Positions 16,575 to 24,104 of a stretch of 36,356 nucleotides of DNA are shown here, piece after piece. Positions within the stretch are counted from its first letter, which is position 1; the number at the start of each line of letters is the position of its first letter. Below the pieces are notes generated by a model. The model worked only from the letters and a program-made list of their open reading frames with translations, made no database searches and was not told the origin of the DNA. Source of the stretch: a bacterium (lineage in GTDB: Bacteria; Hydrothermota; 32-111); contig JAQVDU010000007.1 in NCBI GenBank assembly GCA_028698175.1, positions 1 to 36,356 on the forward strand. The letters run 5' to 3'. The position numbers and the translations under genes are program-made.

Positions 16575-16694
16575 CTATGATGCCGATGATGTTTCTTTTG
16601 GCGCTCTTTCATCGTATGATGAATTGTATTTTTCTATCTCCTTCCAGCGGTTTTTGAGAAGAAGTCTTCTGTTTTCAAAGACCTCGTTATTCAT
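16575..16694 (-). pseudogene. N-terminal fragment of the frameshifted pentapeptide-channel gene
   Basis: A 39-codon frame (starts MNNEVFENRRLLLKNRWKEI, ends at TAG 16577-16575). Its ATG overlaps the stop of the MlaD-like gene in the ATGA arrangement used throughout the window, so it looks like the genuine translation start. After codon 33 the sequence in the -1 frame (RNIIGIIGTTENWEKEL) joins the channel frame without a stop. The junction is an A4 run at 16599-16596. A real mutation, a homopolymer sequencing error and -1 slippage on AAA are all possible. Confidence 0.6.
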
Positions 16695-17308
16695 CTTAAC
16701 TTTAACTCCTCAGTCAATGAATCAGTGAATTCGCGCACTTTTCTTTCAATGTCCTCTCCGTACTTTTCTTTCATTTTTCCGGCGAATTCCGTTGCTTTCT
16801 TTCGTATATCCTCTGTCTCTCCCTCAATCTCCTCTTTTGTCTTGTTTAAAGCAGAGTTTATTCTCCAAATCACTTCACTCTTGAATTCATTCCATTCTTC
16901 GCTGTTAAAGAAGCTTTTTATTTTATCGGCCGCCGATTCTCCGGCTCTAAGAGCATAGTACATGACTCCTCCCATCCCGTCAACTACTTGGCCGTCCTCG
17001 AGATTCTTAGCATCTTTGTCTTCTCTCGCCAAAACCACGACATTCTCTGAGTTGTCTTTGAAGACCCTGAAAAACATCGTCCTTGTGTTCATTTTGCCCC
17101 TATGTTCCGGGTCGATAATCACAGTAACGAGAGTAGTTCTTCCGTCAAACTCTACCTTCTCCACTTTGCCTATTGACTGATTCTCATGCATCACATCTGA
17201 GCGCGGCATTATCGCTGTTTCACCGCTGAACTTTATCAGAAGCTTGAGCGGAGTCATGCAGGAAGTTATCGATAGTAACGTCAAAAGCGCTATAATCATT
17301 CTTTTCAT
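16691..17308 (-). CDS. Lipoprotein with MCE/MlaD domain
   Basis: A 205-residue protein starting with a lipoprotein signal peptide (MKRMIIALLTLLSITSC, lipobox ITSC, Cys17). A single MCE/MlaD-like domain follows (about 27-110, with SDVMHENQSIGKVEKVEF resembling the 'v~~~Gv~VG~V' core). The tail (about 125-205) is helical and very rich in Lys and Glu. MCE proteins move lipids between membranes. Most are anchored by a TM helix and encoded with an ABC permease and ATPase, which are absent here. It overlaps rmuC by 1 nt (TGATG) and the channel gene by 4 nt. Its role in this trio is unknown. Confidence 0.75.
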   Translation of the reverse strand: MKRMIIALLTLLSITSCMTPLKLLIKFSGETAIMPRSDVMHENQSIGKVEKVEFDGRTTLVTVIIDPEHRGKMNTRTMFFRVFKDNSENVVVLAREDKDAKNLEDGQVVDGMGGVMYYALRAGESAADKIKSFFNSEEWNEFKSEVIWRINSALNKTKEEIEGETEDIRKKATEFAGKMKEKYGEDIERKVREFTDSLTEELKLR

Positions 17309-18327
17309 CAGGATATCTCCTTTTCCTCGGCATTCTCTCCGTCGCCCCTGACTTTTGTTATTCTGTCGGCCGAACTCTTTATAAAATCAAGGTGTCTTAA
17401 AGAAGTTTCATAGGCGTTTTTTGATTTTTGTATGGACTCTCCGATTGATTCATACTGTTTGATGAAATTGTCCACGTGCTTTTTTAGCTTCTCCGATTCT
17501 TCCTGTATCTGTTTTGAATGTTTGTAAAATTTATACTGCTTCATGCCCATCATGACAATCGATAGAAAAGCAAAAAGAGTCGAAGGGGATGCGAGCATAA
17601 CCCTGCTCTTCATAAGACTTTCAAAGAGCTCTGCCCTCTTTGGATTTCCGGTTATATTGAGGCACTCAAAATACAAAGCATCTGAAGGTACGAACATCAC
17701 GGCAAAATCGGAAGTCGAATTCTCCGGTTTTATGTACTTTGTCGATATTGATGCTGCCGTCTGTTTTATGTTGTCGGCAAATTTTCTGTAAAGGTCATCC
17801 TTTGCCTGCTCATTTTTTTCTTCCGTGTATTTTGTGAAGAGTTCGGTGGGAAATTTTGAATCAACCGGAATGATGATGTCTCTATAGAAGATTGCCATGT
17901 CAACGACAGAGTTGTCTTTGAATTTATACTGAGTTTTGTACATCTCAGACGGAATTATCTGCGAAACAAATTCCTCAAGTATGAATTCTCCGTAATTTCC
18001 CCGCAGTTTCGGCCTGTCAAAAAAATACTTTAAATCCTTCGAAACTTCCGTGGCTGTCCTCTGCTCGATCGTGAGCTTCATGATCGTCTCATTCAGTTCG
18101 CGGATCATCTTCATTGATTCTATAGTGTTTGAGGATATCATGTCCTTCGTCTTTTCAAGTTCGTCTTTGTTGCTCCTGACGGTTTCAGTGAGCTCACCCT
18201 TCATCAGAAGAAGTTTGTTTTCAATATCAGTGCCGCTAGGATTGTTTTTAAATCGCAGAATAATTGCAAGAAGAGCAATGATGACTGCCGAAAGTATGAT
18301 GAGAAGAATCAAAAGCAAATAAACCAT
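17308..18327 (-). CDS. rmuC: RmuC family DNA recombination protein
   Basis: A 339-residue protein with an N-terminal TM anchor (about 2-25), a coiled-coil stretch (about 35-90) and the RmuC nuclease-like core. Recognisable core motifs are PVDSKFPTELFTKY (about 175-188), STKYIKPENSTSDFAVMFVPSDALYFE (about 210-236) and a further C-terminal coiled coil. RmuC limits inversion at short inverted repeats in E. coli and belongs to a PD-(D/E)XK-like nuclease group. First gene of its transcription unit, with a GAGG ribosome binding site in a very short leader. Confidence 0.92.
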   Translation of the reverse strand: MVYLLLILLIILSAVIIALLAIILRFKNNPSGTDIENKLLLMKGELTETVRSNKDELEKTKDMISSNTIESMKMIRELNETIMKLTIEQRTATEVSKDLKYFFDRPKLRGNYGEFILEEFVSQIIPSEMYKTQYKFKDNSVVDMAIFYRDIIIPVDSKFPTELFTKYTEEKNEQAKDDLYRKFADNIKQTAASISTKYIKPENSTSDFAVMFVPSDALYFECLNITGNPKRAELFESLMKSRVMLASPSTLFAFLSIVMMGMKQYKFYKHSKQIQEESEKLKKHVDNFIKQYESIGESIQKSKNAYETSLRHLDFIKSSADRITKVRGDGENAEEKEIS

Positions 18328-18342
18328 TTTTACCTCAAAAAC

Positions 18343-18371
18343 ATTATACTAGAAAGCTGCTTGCTTGACAA
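18343..18371 (-). promoter_or_regulatory. Promoter of rmuC
   Basis: The minus strand reads TTGTCA (18371-18366), 17-nt spacer, TATAAT (18348-18343). The ATG is 15 nt past the -10 box, leaving a leader of about 8-10 nt that still holds GAGG. It is divergent from the radical SAM promoter in a 102-nt intergenic region. Confidence 0.8.
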
Positions 18372-18390
18372 TACCGACGACATAAGCCGG

Positions 18391-18419
18391 TTGACAGATA
18401 GAAAGATGGCATATATAAT
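18391..18419 (+). promoter_or_regulatory. Perfect sigma70-type promoter of the radical SAM gene
   Basis: TTGACA (18391-18396), 17-nt spacer, TATAAT (18414-18419), exact consensus. The predicted start site is within about 2-6 nt of the ATG at 18430, so the mRNA should be leaderless or nearly so. Confidence 0.85.
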
Positions 18420-18429
18420 TGTCAGCTGA

Positions 18430-19431
18430 ATGAAGAATATAAGAATGAGTTATTTCGCCAGAACCGCGCTTGCTATTCTGAAAAAGAAGCAGTTCATACT
18501 CTATCACAAACCGACCACTTCCTGCAACTGCAGGTGCAAGTTCTGCGATTTTTGGAAGAATAATCCCGCTTCACCCCAGACCAGTACCGAGAACGTAGTA
18601 AAAATGCTTGAAGAGGGACAAAAAGAATACTTAACCACATACTCCCTCTGGGGCGGAGAACCGCTAATTGTGAAAGATTTGGGAGTGTGGCTTTCTCACG
18701 CAAAAAAACTCGGATACAAGACAAGTCTTTGCACTTCCGGATATCTTCTTGAAGACCGATTTCACGACATAAATAATTTTATCGACATAATTCTTCTGTC
18801 CCTTGAGGGAGTTTATGAAGAACAGGACAAGATAAGAAATACCCCCGGTCTTTTTGAGAGAATAGTAAGGGGGTTAAATGTATTTCAGGCAGACAGCCGC
18901 GTTAAAATTAAAATCTGGTCTCATATAAATAGACTGAACCGCAAATCAGTTCTGCCGATTCTCAGATTTGCCAAATCGCGCAATCTCACGGTAGAGTTCT
19001 TTCCTTCAAATACCTTCTCCGACTACAACGAGGATATAATTTTTGCGATGAAAGAGAGATATGATATATTTTCGGAAATCATGCTCTTGAAAAAAACGGG
19101 ATGGCCGGTCAACAACTCCATTGAAGCATTAAAGCTGATGAGAGGAGATAAAAATTACAGGTGCAACATGGCGAGGAATGGAGTGCATGTGGATTCTCAG
19201 GGAGTATTGACGCCATGCGAAGCCAGATTCGCAGAAAAGATGCTGGGTTACGGAGATTTTCAAAGCGACGGTTTTTCCAAGATACACGACCCTCGCATTT
19301 ACAATGAAAATGTCAGAAATCTCGAGAAATGCAGAAACTGCCTTTTCCCCTGCATCGCGGAGAGCGCCAACAACATATACGTCCGGGCATGGCTCCGTTT
19401 TGCAGATTTTGCCGCAGGAAGGGACTCCTAG
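18430..19431 (+). CDS. Radical SAM protein with SPASM-like C-terminal cysteines
   Basis: A 333-residue iron-sulfur enzyme. The SAM-cluster motif CxxxCxxC is C32, C36, C39 (in SCNCRCKFCDFW), followed by the SAM-binding GGEP (75-78). Five further cysteines near the C terminus (C245, C263, C301, C304, C308, in CNMARNGVHV...TPCEA...CRNCLFPC) resemble a short SPASM/twitch domain that binds auxiliary clusters and is common in peptide-modifying enzymes. It is first in a two-gene plus-strand unit with a creatininase-family gene. The perfect promoter makes the ATG at 18430 essentially leaderless; Met6 at 18445 is an alternative start. Substrate unknown. A small-molecule or peptide target is possible, and no precursor peptide gene is visible nearby. 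Confidence 0.88.
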   Translation: MKNIRMSYFARTALAILKKKQFILYHKPTTSCNCRCKFCDFWKNNPASPQTSTENVVKMLEEGQKEYLTTYSLWGGEPLIVKDLGVWLSHAKKLGYKTSLCTSGYLLEDRFHDINNFIDIILLSLEGVYEEQDKIRNTPGLFERIVRGLNVFQADSRVKIKIWSHINRLNRKSVLPILRFAKSRNLTVEFFPSNTFSDYNEDIIFAMKERYDIFSEIMLLKKTGWPVNNSIEALKLMRGDKNYRCNMARNGVHVDSQGVLTPCEARFAEKMLGYGDFQSDGFSKIHDPRIYNENVRNLEKCRNCLFPCIAESANNIYVRAWLRFADFAAGRDS

Positions 19432-19488
19432 TTTTCAGGGCGGTCTTGAAGCGTATTTCTTTAAATCAAACATAATCTCGGAGGAAAA

Positions 19489-20223
19489 ATGGAGAGAAGA
19501 ATCGATAAAATGAACTGGAGAGAGGTGAAGGAGCGCCTTTTGAAGTCCGACACAGTTATTCTCCCTGTGGGAACGCTTGAAGCGCATTCTGTGACTTCAA
19601 ACAACACAGACACAATAATTCCCGAAAGGATAGCGGAAATGATCGCTCCGAAGCTCGAATCACTTATACTTCCTCCCATCCCATACGGCGTCACGACCTC
19701 CCTCCTTCCCTATCCGGGCTCGGTCGACATAGGAGAAAGCGTCCTCTCTGAAATGATTTTAAACATAGCAAAATCATGCAAAAAAGATTCATTCAAGCAC
19801 TTTATAATACTCAACGGCCACGGCGGAAACAATAATGCCATTGAGTCCTCCAAAAAGAACATATACCTTCAGACCGGTATGTTCGTATATGTGGTGCACT
19901 GGTGGATTTTCGCCTACCCCTTCTGCGAGAAAATATTCAAAGCTGAGGGAGGACACGGAGGAGTCGACGAAACAGCCATGGTTCTTTCAATTGATCCAGA
20001 TCTCGTAAAAACGAAATATCTGAATGATGAGAATCTTTACTTTGAAGTTTCGCCGGGAATATCTTCCCTGCCAGCTCCCTCCACTGCCATCCTTTACTCG
20101 CGCAAGGGCGGAAAGATAAGCGTCAATAAAAGACTCTGCAGAGATTATCATGACAGAGTCATAAATGAGCTTGCCACTGAACTTAAAAAGATGATTTTAT
20201 CTGCGAAGAGGAATCTTACCTGA
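19489..20223 (+). CDS. Creatininase family metal-dependent amidohydrolase
   Basis: A 244-residue protein with all expected metal-ligand regions of the creatininase fold: LPVGTLEAHSVTSNNTD (Glu31, His33, Asp41), NGHGGN (His111) and GGHGGVDETA (His156, Glu161). Family members include creatininase, the archaeal formamide hydrolase ArfB and the mycofactocin peptidase MftE, all cleaving amide-type bonds with two metals. The start is supported by GGAGG 4 nt upstream of the ATG. It follows the radical SAM gene after 57 nt with no separate promoter seen, so the two are probably co-expressed. Its last 8 nt overlap the convergent M16-like gene. The exact substrate cannot be assigned. Confidence 0.87.
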   Translation: MERRIDKMNWREVKERLLKSDTVILPVGTLEAHSVTSNNTDTIIPERIAEMIAPKLESLILPPIPYGVTTSLLPYPGSVDIGESVLSEMILNIAKSCKKDSFKHFIILNGHGGNNNAIESSKKNIYLQTGMFVYVVHWWIFAYPFCEKIFKAEGGHGGVDETAMVLSIDPDLVKTKYLNDENLYFEVSPGISSLPAPSTAILYSRKGGKISVNKRLCRDYHDRVINELATELKKMILSAKRNLT

Positions 20224-21976
20224 AATTCTCAAGAAGTTTGTTGGGGTCGGAGTAAATTATATCAGAGAGAGCCGCCAAGATGTTTGTTTTATTTCTCTTT
20301 CCTATCGAATAATAGTAAGGTCGTCTCTGATTAAAACTTTGATATATTTCTCCCGCGTACTTGATTTTATTTTCTTCCGTAAGATACCTGTTGAGAAGGT
20401 TGAAGGCATATTCAATGTATTCGGTCTCCTCTTCTTTCGCCCCTGGAAAATAGTTTCGATCGGATTTTTTAAGAGAAATCTTCTCCAGCGCCTCTGATAT
20501 CAGATCCAGCGGAAGAGATGATTCGACTGCCACTGTTACGTTTGCTCCGGAAAATATTCTCTGGGAAATCAGCCTGTACTCGCCGTCCGAAAGAAGCATG
20601 AATGATGAGTCAACCTCGCTGCTCTCTCCCGACCCTTTTCTTATGAGAACGTCATTCAATATCGTTTCATTTGCAATGTTTTCATTTCTCAGATTATCTA
20701 TATCGGGTTTAGTGAGTTGAGAGAGAAAATAAGCAAGAGATGAAAGAGCTCTTTCTTCGGAAATTTTTAAAGAAAATATCCTCAGATTCGACTGAGGAAG
20801 CAGAATTTCGCTTCTCCATTCCGGGAATCTCTCAGAAAGGTCATGAAAAATCATGTCAGAAGCGTACTTCTTCGACCACTCTCTTTCCTCTGTCAGAACA
20901 TTGCTGAAACAGACAGCAATTTCCGTTCCGGTTTCTTTCTTGTTTCTGTAAAGCAGAGTGATCTGATTTTTAAGGATTTTTTTATCATAATCCCGCCGGT
21001 AGTGTTCCGGAAAACTTTTTCTGAATACAAGGTCATGCTTGATTGATGCCAGAAACTCCTTGTAGTCCTTGTACTTAGCGCTGGAGATTTTCTTCAATAG
21101 CCCGGACAGTTTGAAATTCGGATTGTCGTGAAAAAGAAAGTTGAGTCTGTAGACAAGCTCTGACAGATTGTTTTCAGATATCATTATATCGTCTTTTGCC
21201 TTGGCGAGTCCTTTTAAAAAAGACGCTTCGCTCTGGGAAGTGTCCACTGCGGAGGCAGTCACAAGAAAATAGTTTTTGCCCAATGACCTTATGTCCGCAA
21301 TGACCCCCTCCGCATTCAGTGAATGCAGAAGGATAAGATAATACTGGAGAGAAAAATCCTTGCCTCCTTCAAAATCATAAAAGTATATGTCTGAGGGAAT
21401 ATCTCCGAGGTAATACTCTCCGTACAAGCTTTTTTTCTCTTTCAGGTTTGAATGCATTTTTCGTTTTATCTCAATTGTTTTTAGTATTCCGTCCAGCTCT
21501 TCTCTTTTTGCGGATGATTTTATAAAAACAGACAATCCCGCCGAAGCGACAAACTCGCCGATGCTTTTGCTTTCCGTGTCGGAGTTTCTTCCGATAGAGT
21601 AGCCCCACCGTTCGAGAATGGCAATGTCCAGAAGGTCGAAATCGTATTCTCTCATATAAAGAGATTTTTCGTCAAGCGACCGTCTCATCTTCAGAAGCAT
21701 ATTGACCGCATCAAACTTCTTTGAATAGCATTCAATCATCGTATAATCCGGATAACACTTCATATATACAGACGCAGAATCGTTTCTTAAATTGTCGCAT
21801 AGCTGTTTTAACTTAAAGCAGTCTCCATTCCCGAGATAACCCTCATGAATTATCAGAGAGACATAATCATACATCTGCTCTGATTTCTGATATACAACAT
21901 GAATATCATTGATTTTGTACGACTCGAGGGAGAACAGGAGTATCGGAAAAAATATAAGGGGGATTAAGTGCTTCAT
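20216..21976 (-). CDS. Secreted M16-like (insulinase-fold) protein lacking the zinc motif
   Basis: A 586-residue protein with a signal peptide (MKHLIPLIFFPILLFS) and no lipobox. The ORF track extends 51 codons upstream through the tRNA-Pro gene; the ATG at 21976 is the first start beyond the tRNA and begins the signal peptide. The body looks like repeated M16 modules. Residues near the N terminus (HVVYQKSEQMYDYVSLIIHEGYLGNG) and about 310-345 (ITLLYRNKKETGTEIAVCFSN) resemble first-strand regions. The LILLHSLNAEGVIADIRSLGKNYFLVTAS region (about 215-245) resembles the 'R~~~g~~Y' element. No HxxEH is present, so it would be inactive or a partner subunit. The fold call is by eye and tentative. 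Confidence 0.55.
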   Translation of the reverse strand: MKHLIPLIFFPILLFSLESYKINDIHVVYQKSEQMYDYVSLIIHEGYLGNGDCFKLKQLCDNLRNDSASVYMKCYPDYTMIECYSKKFDAVNMLLKMRRSLDEKSLYMREYDFDLLDIAILERWGYSIGRNSDTESKSIGEFVASAGLSVFIKSSAKREELDGILKTIEIKRKMHSNLKEKKSLYGEYYLGDIPSDIYFYDFEGGKDFSLQYYLILLHSLNAEGVIADIRSLGKNYFLVTASAVDTSQSEASFLKGLAKAKDDIMISENNLSELVYRLNFLFHDNPNFKLSGLLKKISSAKYKDYKEFLASIKHDLVFRKSFPEHYRRDYDKKILKNQITLLYRNKKETGTEIAVCFSNVLTEEREWSKKYASDMIFHDLSERFPEWRSEILLPQSNLRIFSLKISEERALSSLAYFLSQLTKPDIDNLRNENIANETILNDVLIRKGSGESSEVDSSFMLLSDGEYRLISQRIFSGANVTVAVESSLPLDLISEALEKISLKKSDRNYFPGAKEEETEYIEYAFNLLNRYLTEENKIKYAGEIYQSFNQRRPYYYSIGKRNKTNILAALSDIIYSDPNKLLENFR

Positions 21977-21989
21977 AATTTTAAATAAA

Positions 21990-22062
21990 TCGGGGTGACT
22001 GGATTTGAACCAGCGACCTCTTGGTCCCGAACCAAGCGCGCTGCCATCTGCGCTACACCCCG
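21990..22062 (-). tRNA. tRNA-Pro (anticodon CGG)
   Basis: The minus strand folds into a complete cloverleaf of 73 nt. The acceptor stem CGGGGTG pairs with CACCCCG, the anticodon stem CTTGG/CCAAG encloses the loop TTCGGGA (anticodon CGG, reading CCG), and the T arm is GCTGG-TTCAAAT-CCAGT. The discriminator is A and the CCA end is not encoded. The first 10 nt overlap the end of pcm, so the pcm stop codon TAG lies at tRNA positions 8-10. The downstream M16-like gene begins 13 nt after the discriminator. No separate promoter is evident, so it is probably cut out of the long operon transcript. Confidence 0.96.
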
Positions 22063-22703
22063 TTATCGGAGAAACCGTATTTGCCAAGAAGGGGAACGAA
22101 TCGACAGCGGTCATGCTCCTCAATTTCAATCTTGCCTTCTTTTTTTTCGCCTCTTAAAAGAACCTGTTCTGCCTCTGTTCCGACAGGCATAACTATTATA
22201 CCGTTATCTTTCAATTGGTCAAGAAGATTCTTTGGAATTTCAGGACCTGCCGCAGTTACTATAATTCTGTCAAACGGAGCATATTGGGAGAGTCCGATAG
22301 TTCCGTCTCCGCTCATAACGAAAACGTTTGAGATTTTAAGAGCCTTAAAACGCTCTTCAGCAGAGCGCTTCAGCTCGAGGATTCTTTCTATCGTGAAGAT
22401 TCTTTTGGCAATGAGAGAGAGAACTGCCGCCTGATAACCCGATCCTGTGCCTATTTCCAGTACCACGCTATGCTCATCCGGACGCAAAAGTTCGGTCATC
22501 CTTGCAACAATGTACGGCTGCGATATCGTCTGGCCTCCTCCGATAAGCAGAGGAGAGTCGTCATAAGAAGAATTTTTAAGGTGCGGCGGCACAAAGAGCT
22601 CCCTTTGTATTTTGCTCATAGCGTCAATCACCCTTTCATCTTTTATATGCCTTTTTACAATCTGCTCCTCAACCATTCTTCTTCTGAGACTTTCAAATGA
22701 CAT
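22053..22703 (-). CDS. pcm: Protein-L-isoaspartate O-methyltransferase
   Basis: Repairs isoaspartyl damage in proteins using S-adenosylmethionine. The 216 residues show the family N terminus (RRMVEEQIVKRHIKDERVIDAM), the substrate-binding SYDDSPLLIGGGQTISQPYIVARM (about 43-66) and SAM motif I (VLEIGTGSGYQAAVL, about 79-93). It follows surE with a 1-nt gap, a pairing known from many proteobacteria. The last codons and the stop TAG are part of the tRNA-Pro gene; RNase P cleavage would remove them. Confidence 0.95.
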   Translation of the reverse strand: MSFESLRRRMVEEQIVKRHIKDERVIDAMSKIQRELFVPPHLKNSSYDDSPLLIGGGQTISQPYIVARMTELLRPDEHSVVLEIGTGSGYQAAVLSLIAKRIFTIERILELKRSAEERFKALKISNVFVMSGDGTIGLSQYAPFDRIIVTAAGPEIPKNLLDQLKDNGIIVMPVGTEAEQVLLRGEKKEGKIEIEEHDRCRFVPLLGKYGFSDNGV

Positions 22704-22704
22704 T

Positions 22705-23451
22705 TCAATACCTTCTTCTAGAAAGGTTTGAAAGGGCCTTATAATCGGTTATATCTACTGAAATAGGAGTTATGGAGACGTAATTTCTTTCTATTGCCTG
22801 AAAATCAGTGCCGTTCTTTATCTTGAATGACGGCTTCTCTCCGCCTATCCAGTAGTATTTTTTGCCTCTCGGGTCTTTCTTTGTGATAAGCGTATCCGTA
22901 TATACCCTGCTTCCGAGTCGGGTGAACTTGTACCCTTTTACTTTAGAACCCGAGACGTTCGGAATGTTCACGTTGAGAAGCATTCTTCTGTATTTGATTT
23001 CACTGACTATACGAAGAAGTTTTATCACAACTTCCTCTGCTCCTGAGAAATCAAGAGTTGAAAATGAAGCGAGAGAAAATGCAACCGAAGGAATGCCCAT
23101 CATCACTCCTTCCATTGCCGCCGCTACGGTTCCTGAATAAAGAACGTCTTCTCCCATATTTGGACCGTGGTTTATCCCCGAAATAACAAGATCCATCTTT
23201 TGTTTTATAAGACCATGAGTGGCTATGAGCACACAGTCGGTTGGAGTTCCCGTAGTCATCCACTCATTCTTATTCATCTGTCGTATCCTCAGGGGCACAG
23301 TCAGCGTTAAAGAGTGGCTTGTTGCCGACTGGTTCTTGTCAGGAGCCACAATAAATACGTCATGATTATTTTTTTTGAGGATCTCTCTCAGCTTTCTTAT
23401 TCCTAAAGCGTCAAATCCGTCGTCATTCGACAGAAGAATCTTCATGCCCAT
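22705..23451 (-). CDS. surE: 5'-nucleotidase SurE
   Basis: Metal-dependent phosphatase that hydrolyses nucleoside 5'- and 3'-monophosphates. The 248 residues contain the metal-binding SNDDG near the start, the NQSATSHSLT loop (about 41-50) and SGINHGPNMGEDVLYSGTVAAAMEG (about 90-114). GGAGG lies 4 nt before the ATG at 23451 and 10 nt before a second ATG at 23445, which overlaps the glycosyltransferase stop as ATGA. Either could be used. Paired with pcm immediately downstream. Confidence 0.96.
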   Translation of the reverse strand: MGMKILLSNDDGFDALGIRKLREILKKNNHDVFIVAPDKNQSATSHSLTLTVPLRIRQMNKNEWMTTGTPTDCVLIATHGLIKQKMDLVISGINHGPNMGEDVLYSGTVAAAMEGVMMGIPSVAFSLASFSTLDFSGAEEVVIKLLRIVSEIKYRRMLLNVNIPNVSGSKVKGYKFTRLGSRVYTDTLITKKDPRGKKYYWIGGEKPSFKIKNGTDFQAIERNYVSITPISVDITDYKALSNLSRRRY

Positions 23452-24104
23452 AATGCCTCCAAAGCCATTTTGATGAATCTTAATGTATCTTTAAACGGGT
23501 CTATCTTTGAGACTTCGTCTCCGTACACTGTTTTAATGTTGACAAATCCTATCCTCTGATGCAGTCTGCCTGCCTTGATAAGCATTTCTGATTCCATCTG
23601 AAACCTGAAGGTTGTTATAGGTATTTTCAGAAAAGACTCAATCCTGACCATTCTGAATCCGCTCTGAGAGTCATAAGTTCTCCTTCCGGCGAGAAGGGAT
23701 ACAATGAGCGTCGTAGTTCTGTTCGTTAAGTATCGCAGTAAGGGCATATTAGTCAAACTCATGTCTCTTTTCCCCACAATAATGTCATATTTTTCATAAT
23801 CGGAATAAATAAAATTTTTGACGTCTGTCGGAAGATGCTGGTAATCAGCGTCCATCAAAAGCGCGTAATCGGAAATTTTCGATGCTTCATGCACGCCGTC
23901 GAGCAGGGTCTTGCCCTTGCCTTTGTTCTTTTCGTGCCTTATTGCGACGTCAGCCAGCTTTAACGCCTTTTCGTAAGTGGAATCTTTCGAGCCGTCATCT
24001 ACGATGAGTACCGGGATTTCGTAGAGGCTTTTCAGCTCTGAGGTTGTCTTTGAGATGAACCTCTCCTCATTGTAAGCCGGAATGACTATTGCCACTCTCT
24101 TCAT
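23442..24104 (-). CDS. Glycosyltransferase family 2 (polyprenyl-phosphate sugar transferase-like)
   Basis: A 220-residue cytoplasmic GT-A protein: VAIVIPAYNEERFI at the start, VDDGSKDSTYEKA (about 35-47), and a DXD-type metal site DADYQH (about 84-89), then SQSGFRM. This resembles dolichyl/polyprenyl-phosphate mannosyl- or glucosyltransferases but without a C-terminal TM region. It is adjacent to tsaB (start directly after its stop, GGAG 6 nt upstream) and overlaps surE. Donor and acceptor are unknown. Confidence 0.9.
   Translation of the reverse strand: MKRVAIVIPAYNEERFISKTTSELKSLYEIPVLIVDDGSKDSTYEKALKLADVAIRHEKNKGKGKTLLDGVHEASKISDYALLMDADYQHLPTDVKNFIYSDYEKYDIIVGKRDMSLTNMPLLRYLTNRTTTLIVSLLAGRRTYDSQSGFRMVRIESFLKIPITTFRFQMESEMLIKAGRLHQRIGFVNIKTVYGDEVSKIDPFKDTLRFIKMALEALWA

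Noticed and set aside
19304-19513. Plus-strand 69-codon ORF between the radical SAM and creatininase genes as a RiPP precursor
   Set aside because: It overlaps the radical SAM coding end in another frame, has no ribosome binding site, and its product looks like a frame shadow. The real 57-nt gap is too short for a typical precursor with leader.
21977-22129. N-terminal extension of the 637-residue ORF over the tRNA-Pro gene
   Set aside because: The extra 51 codons are the tRNA sequence and the end of pcm read in another frame; the signal peptide begins at the ATG at 21976.
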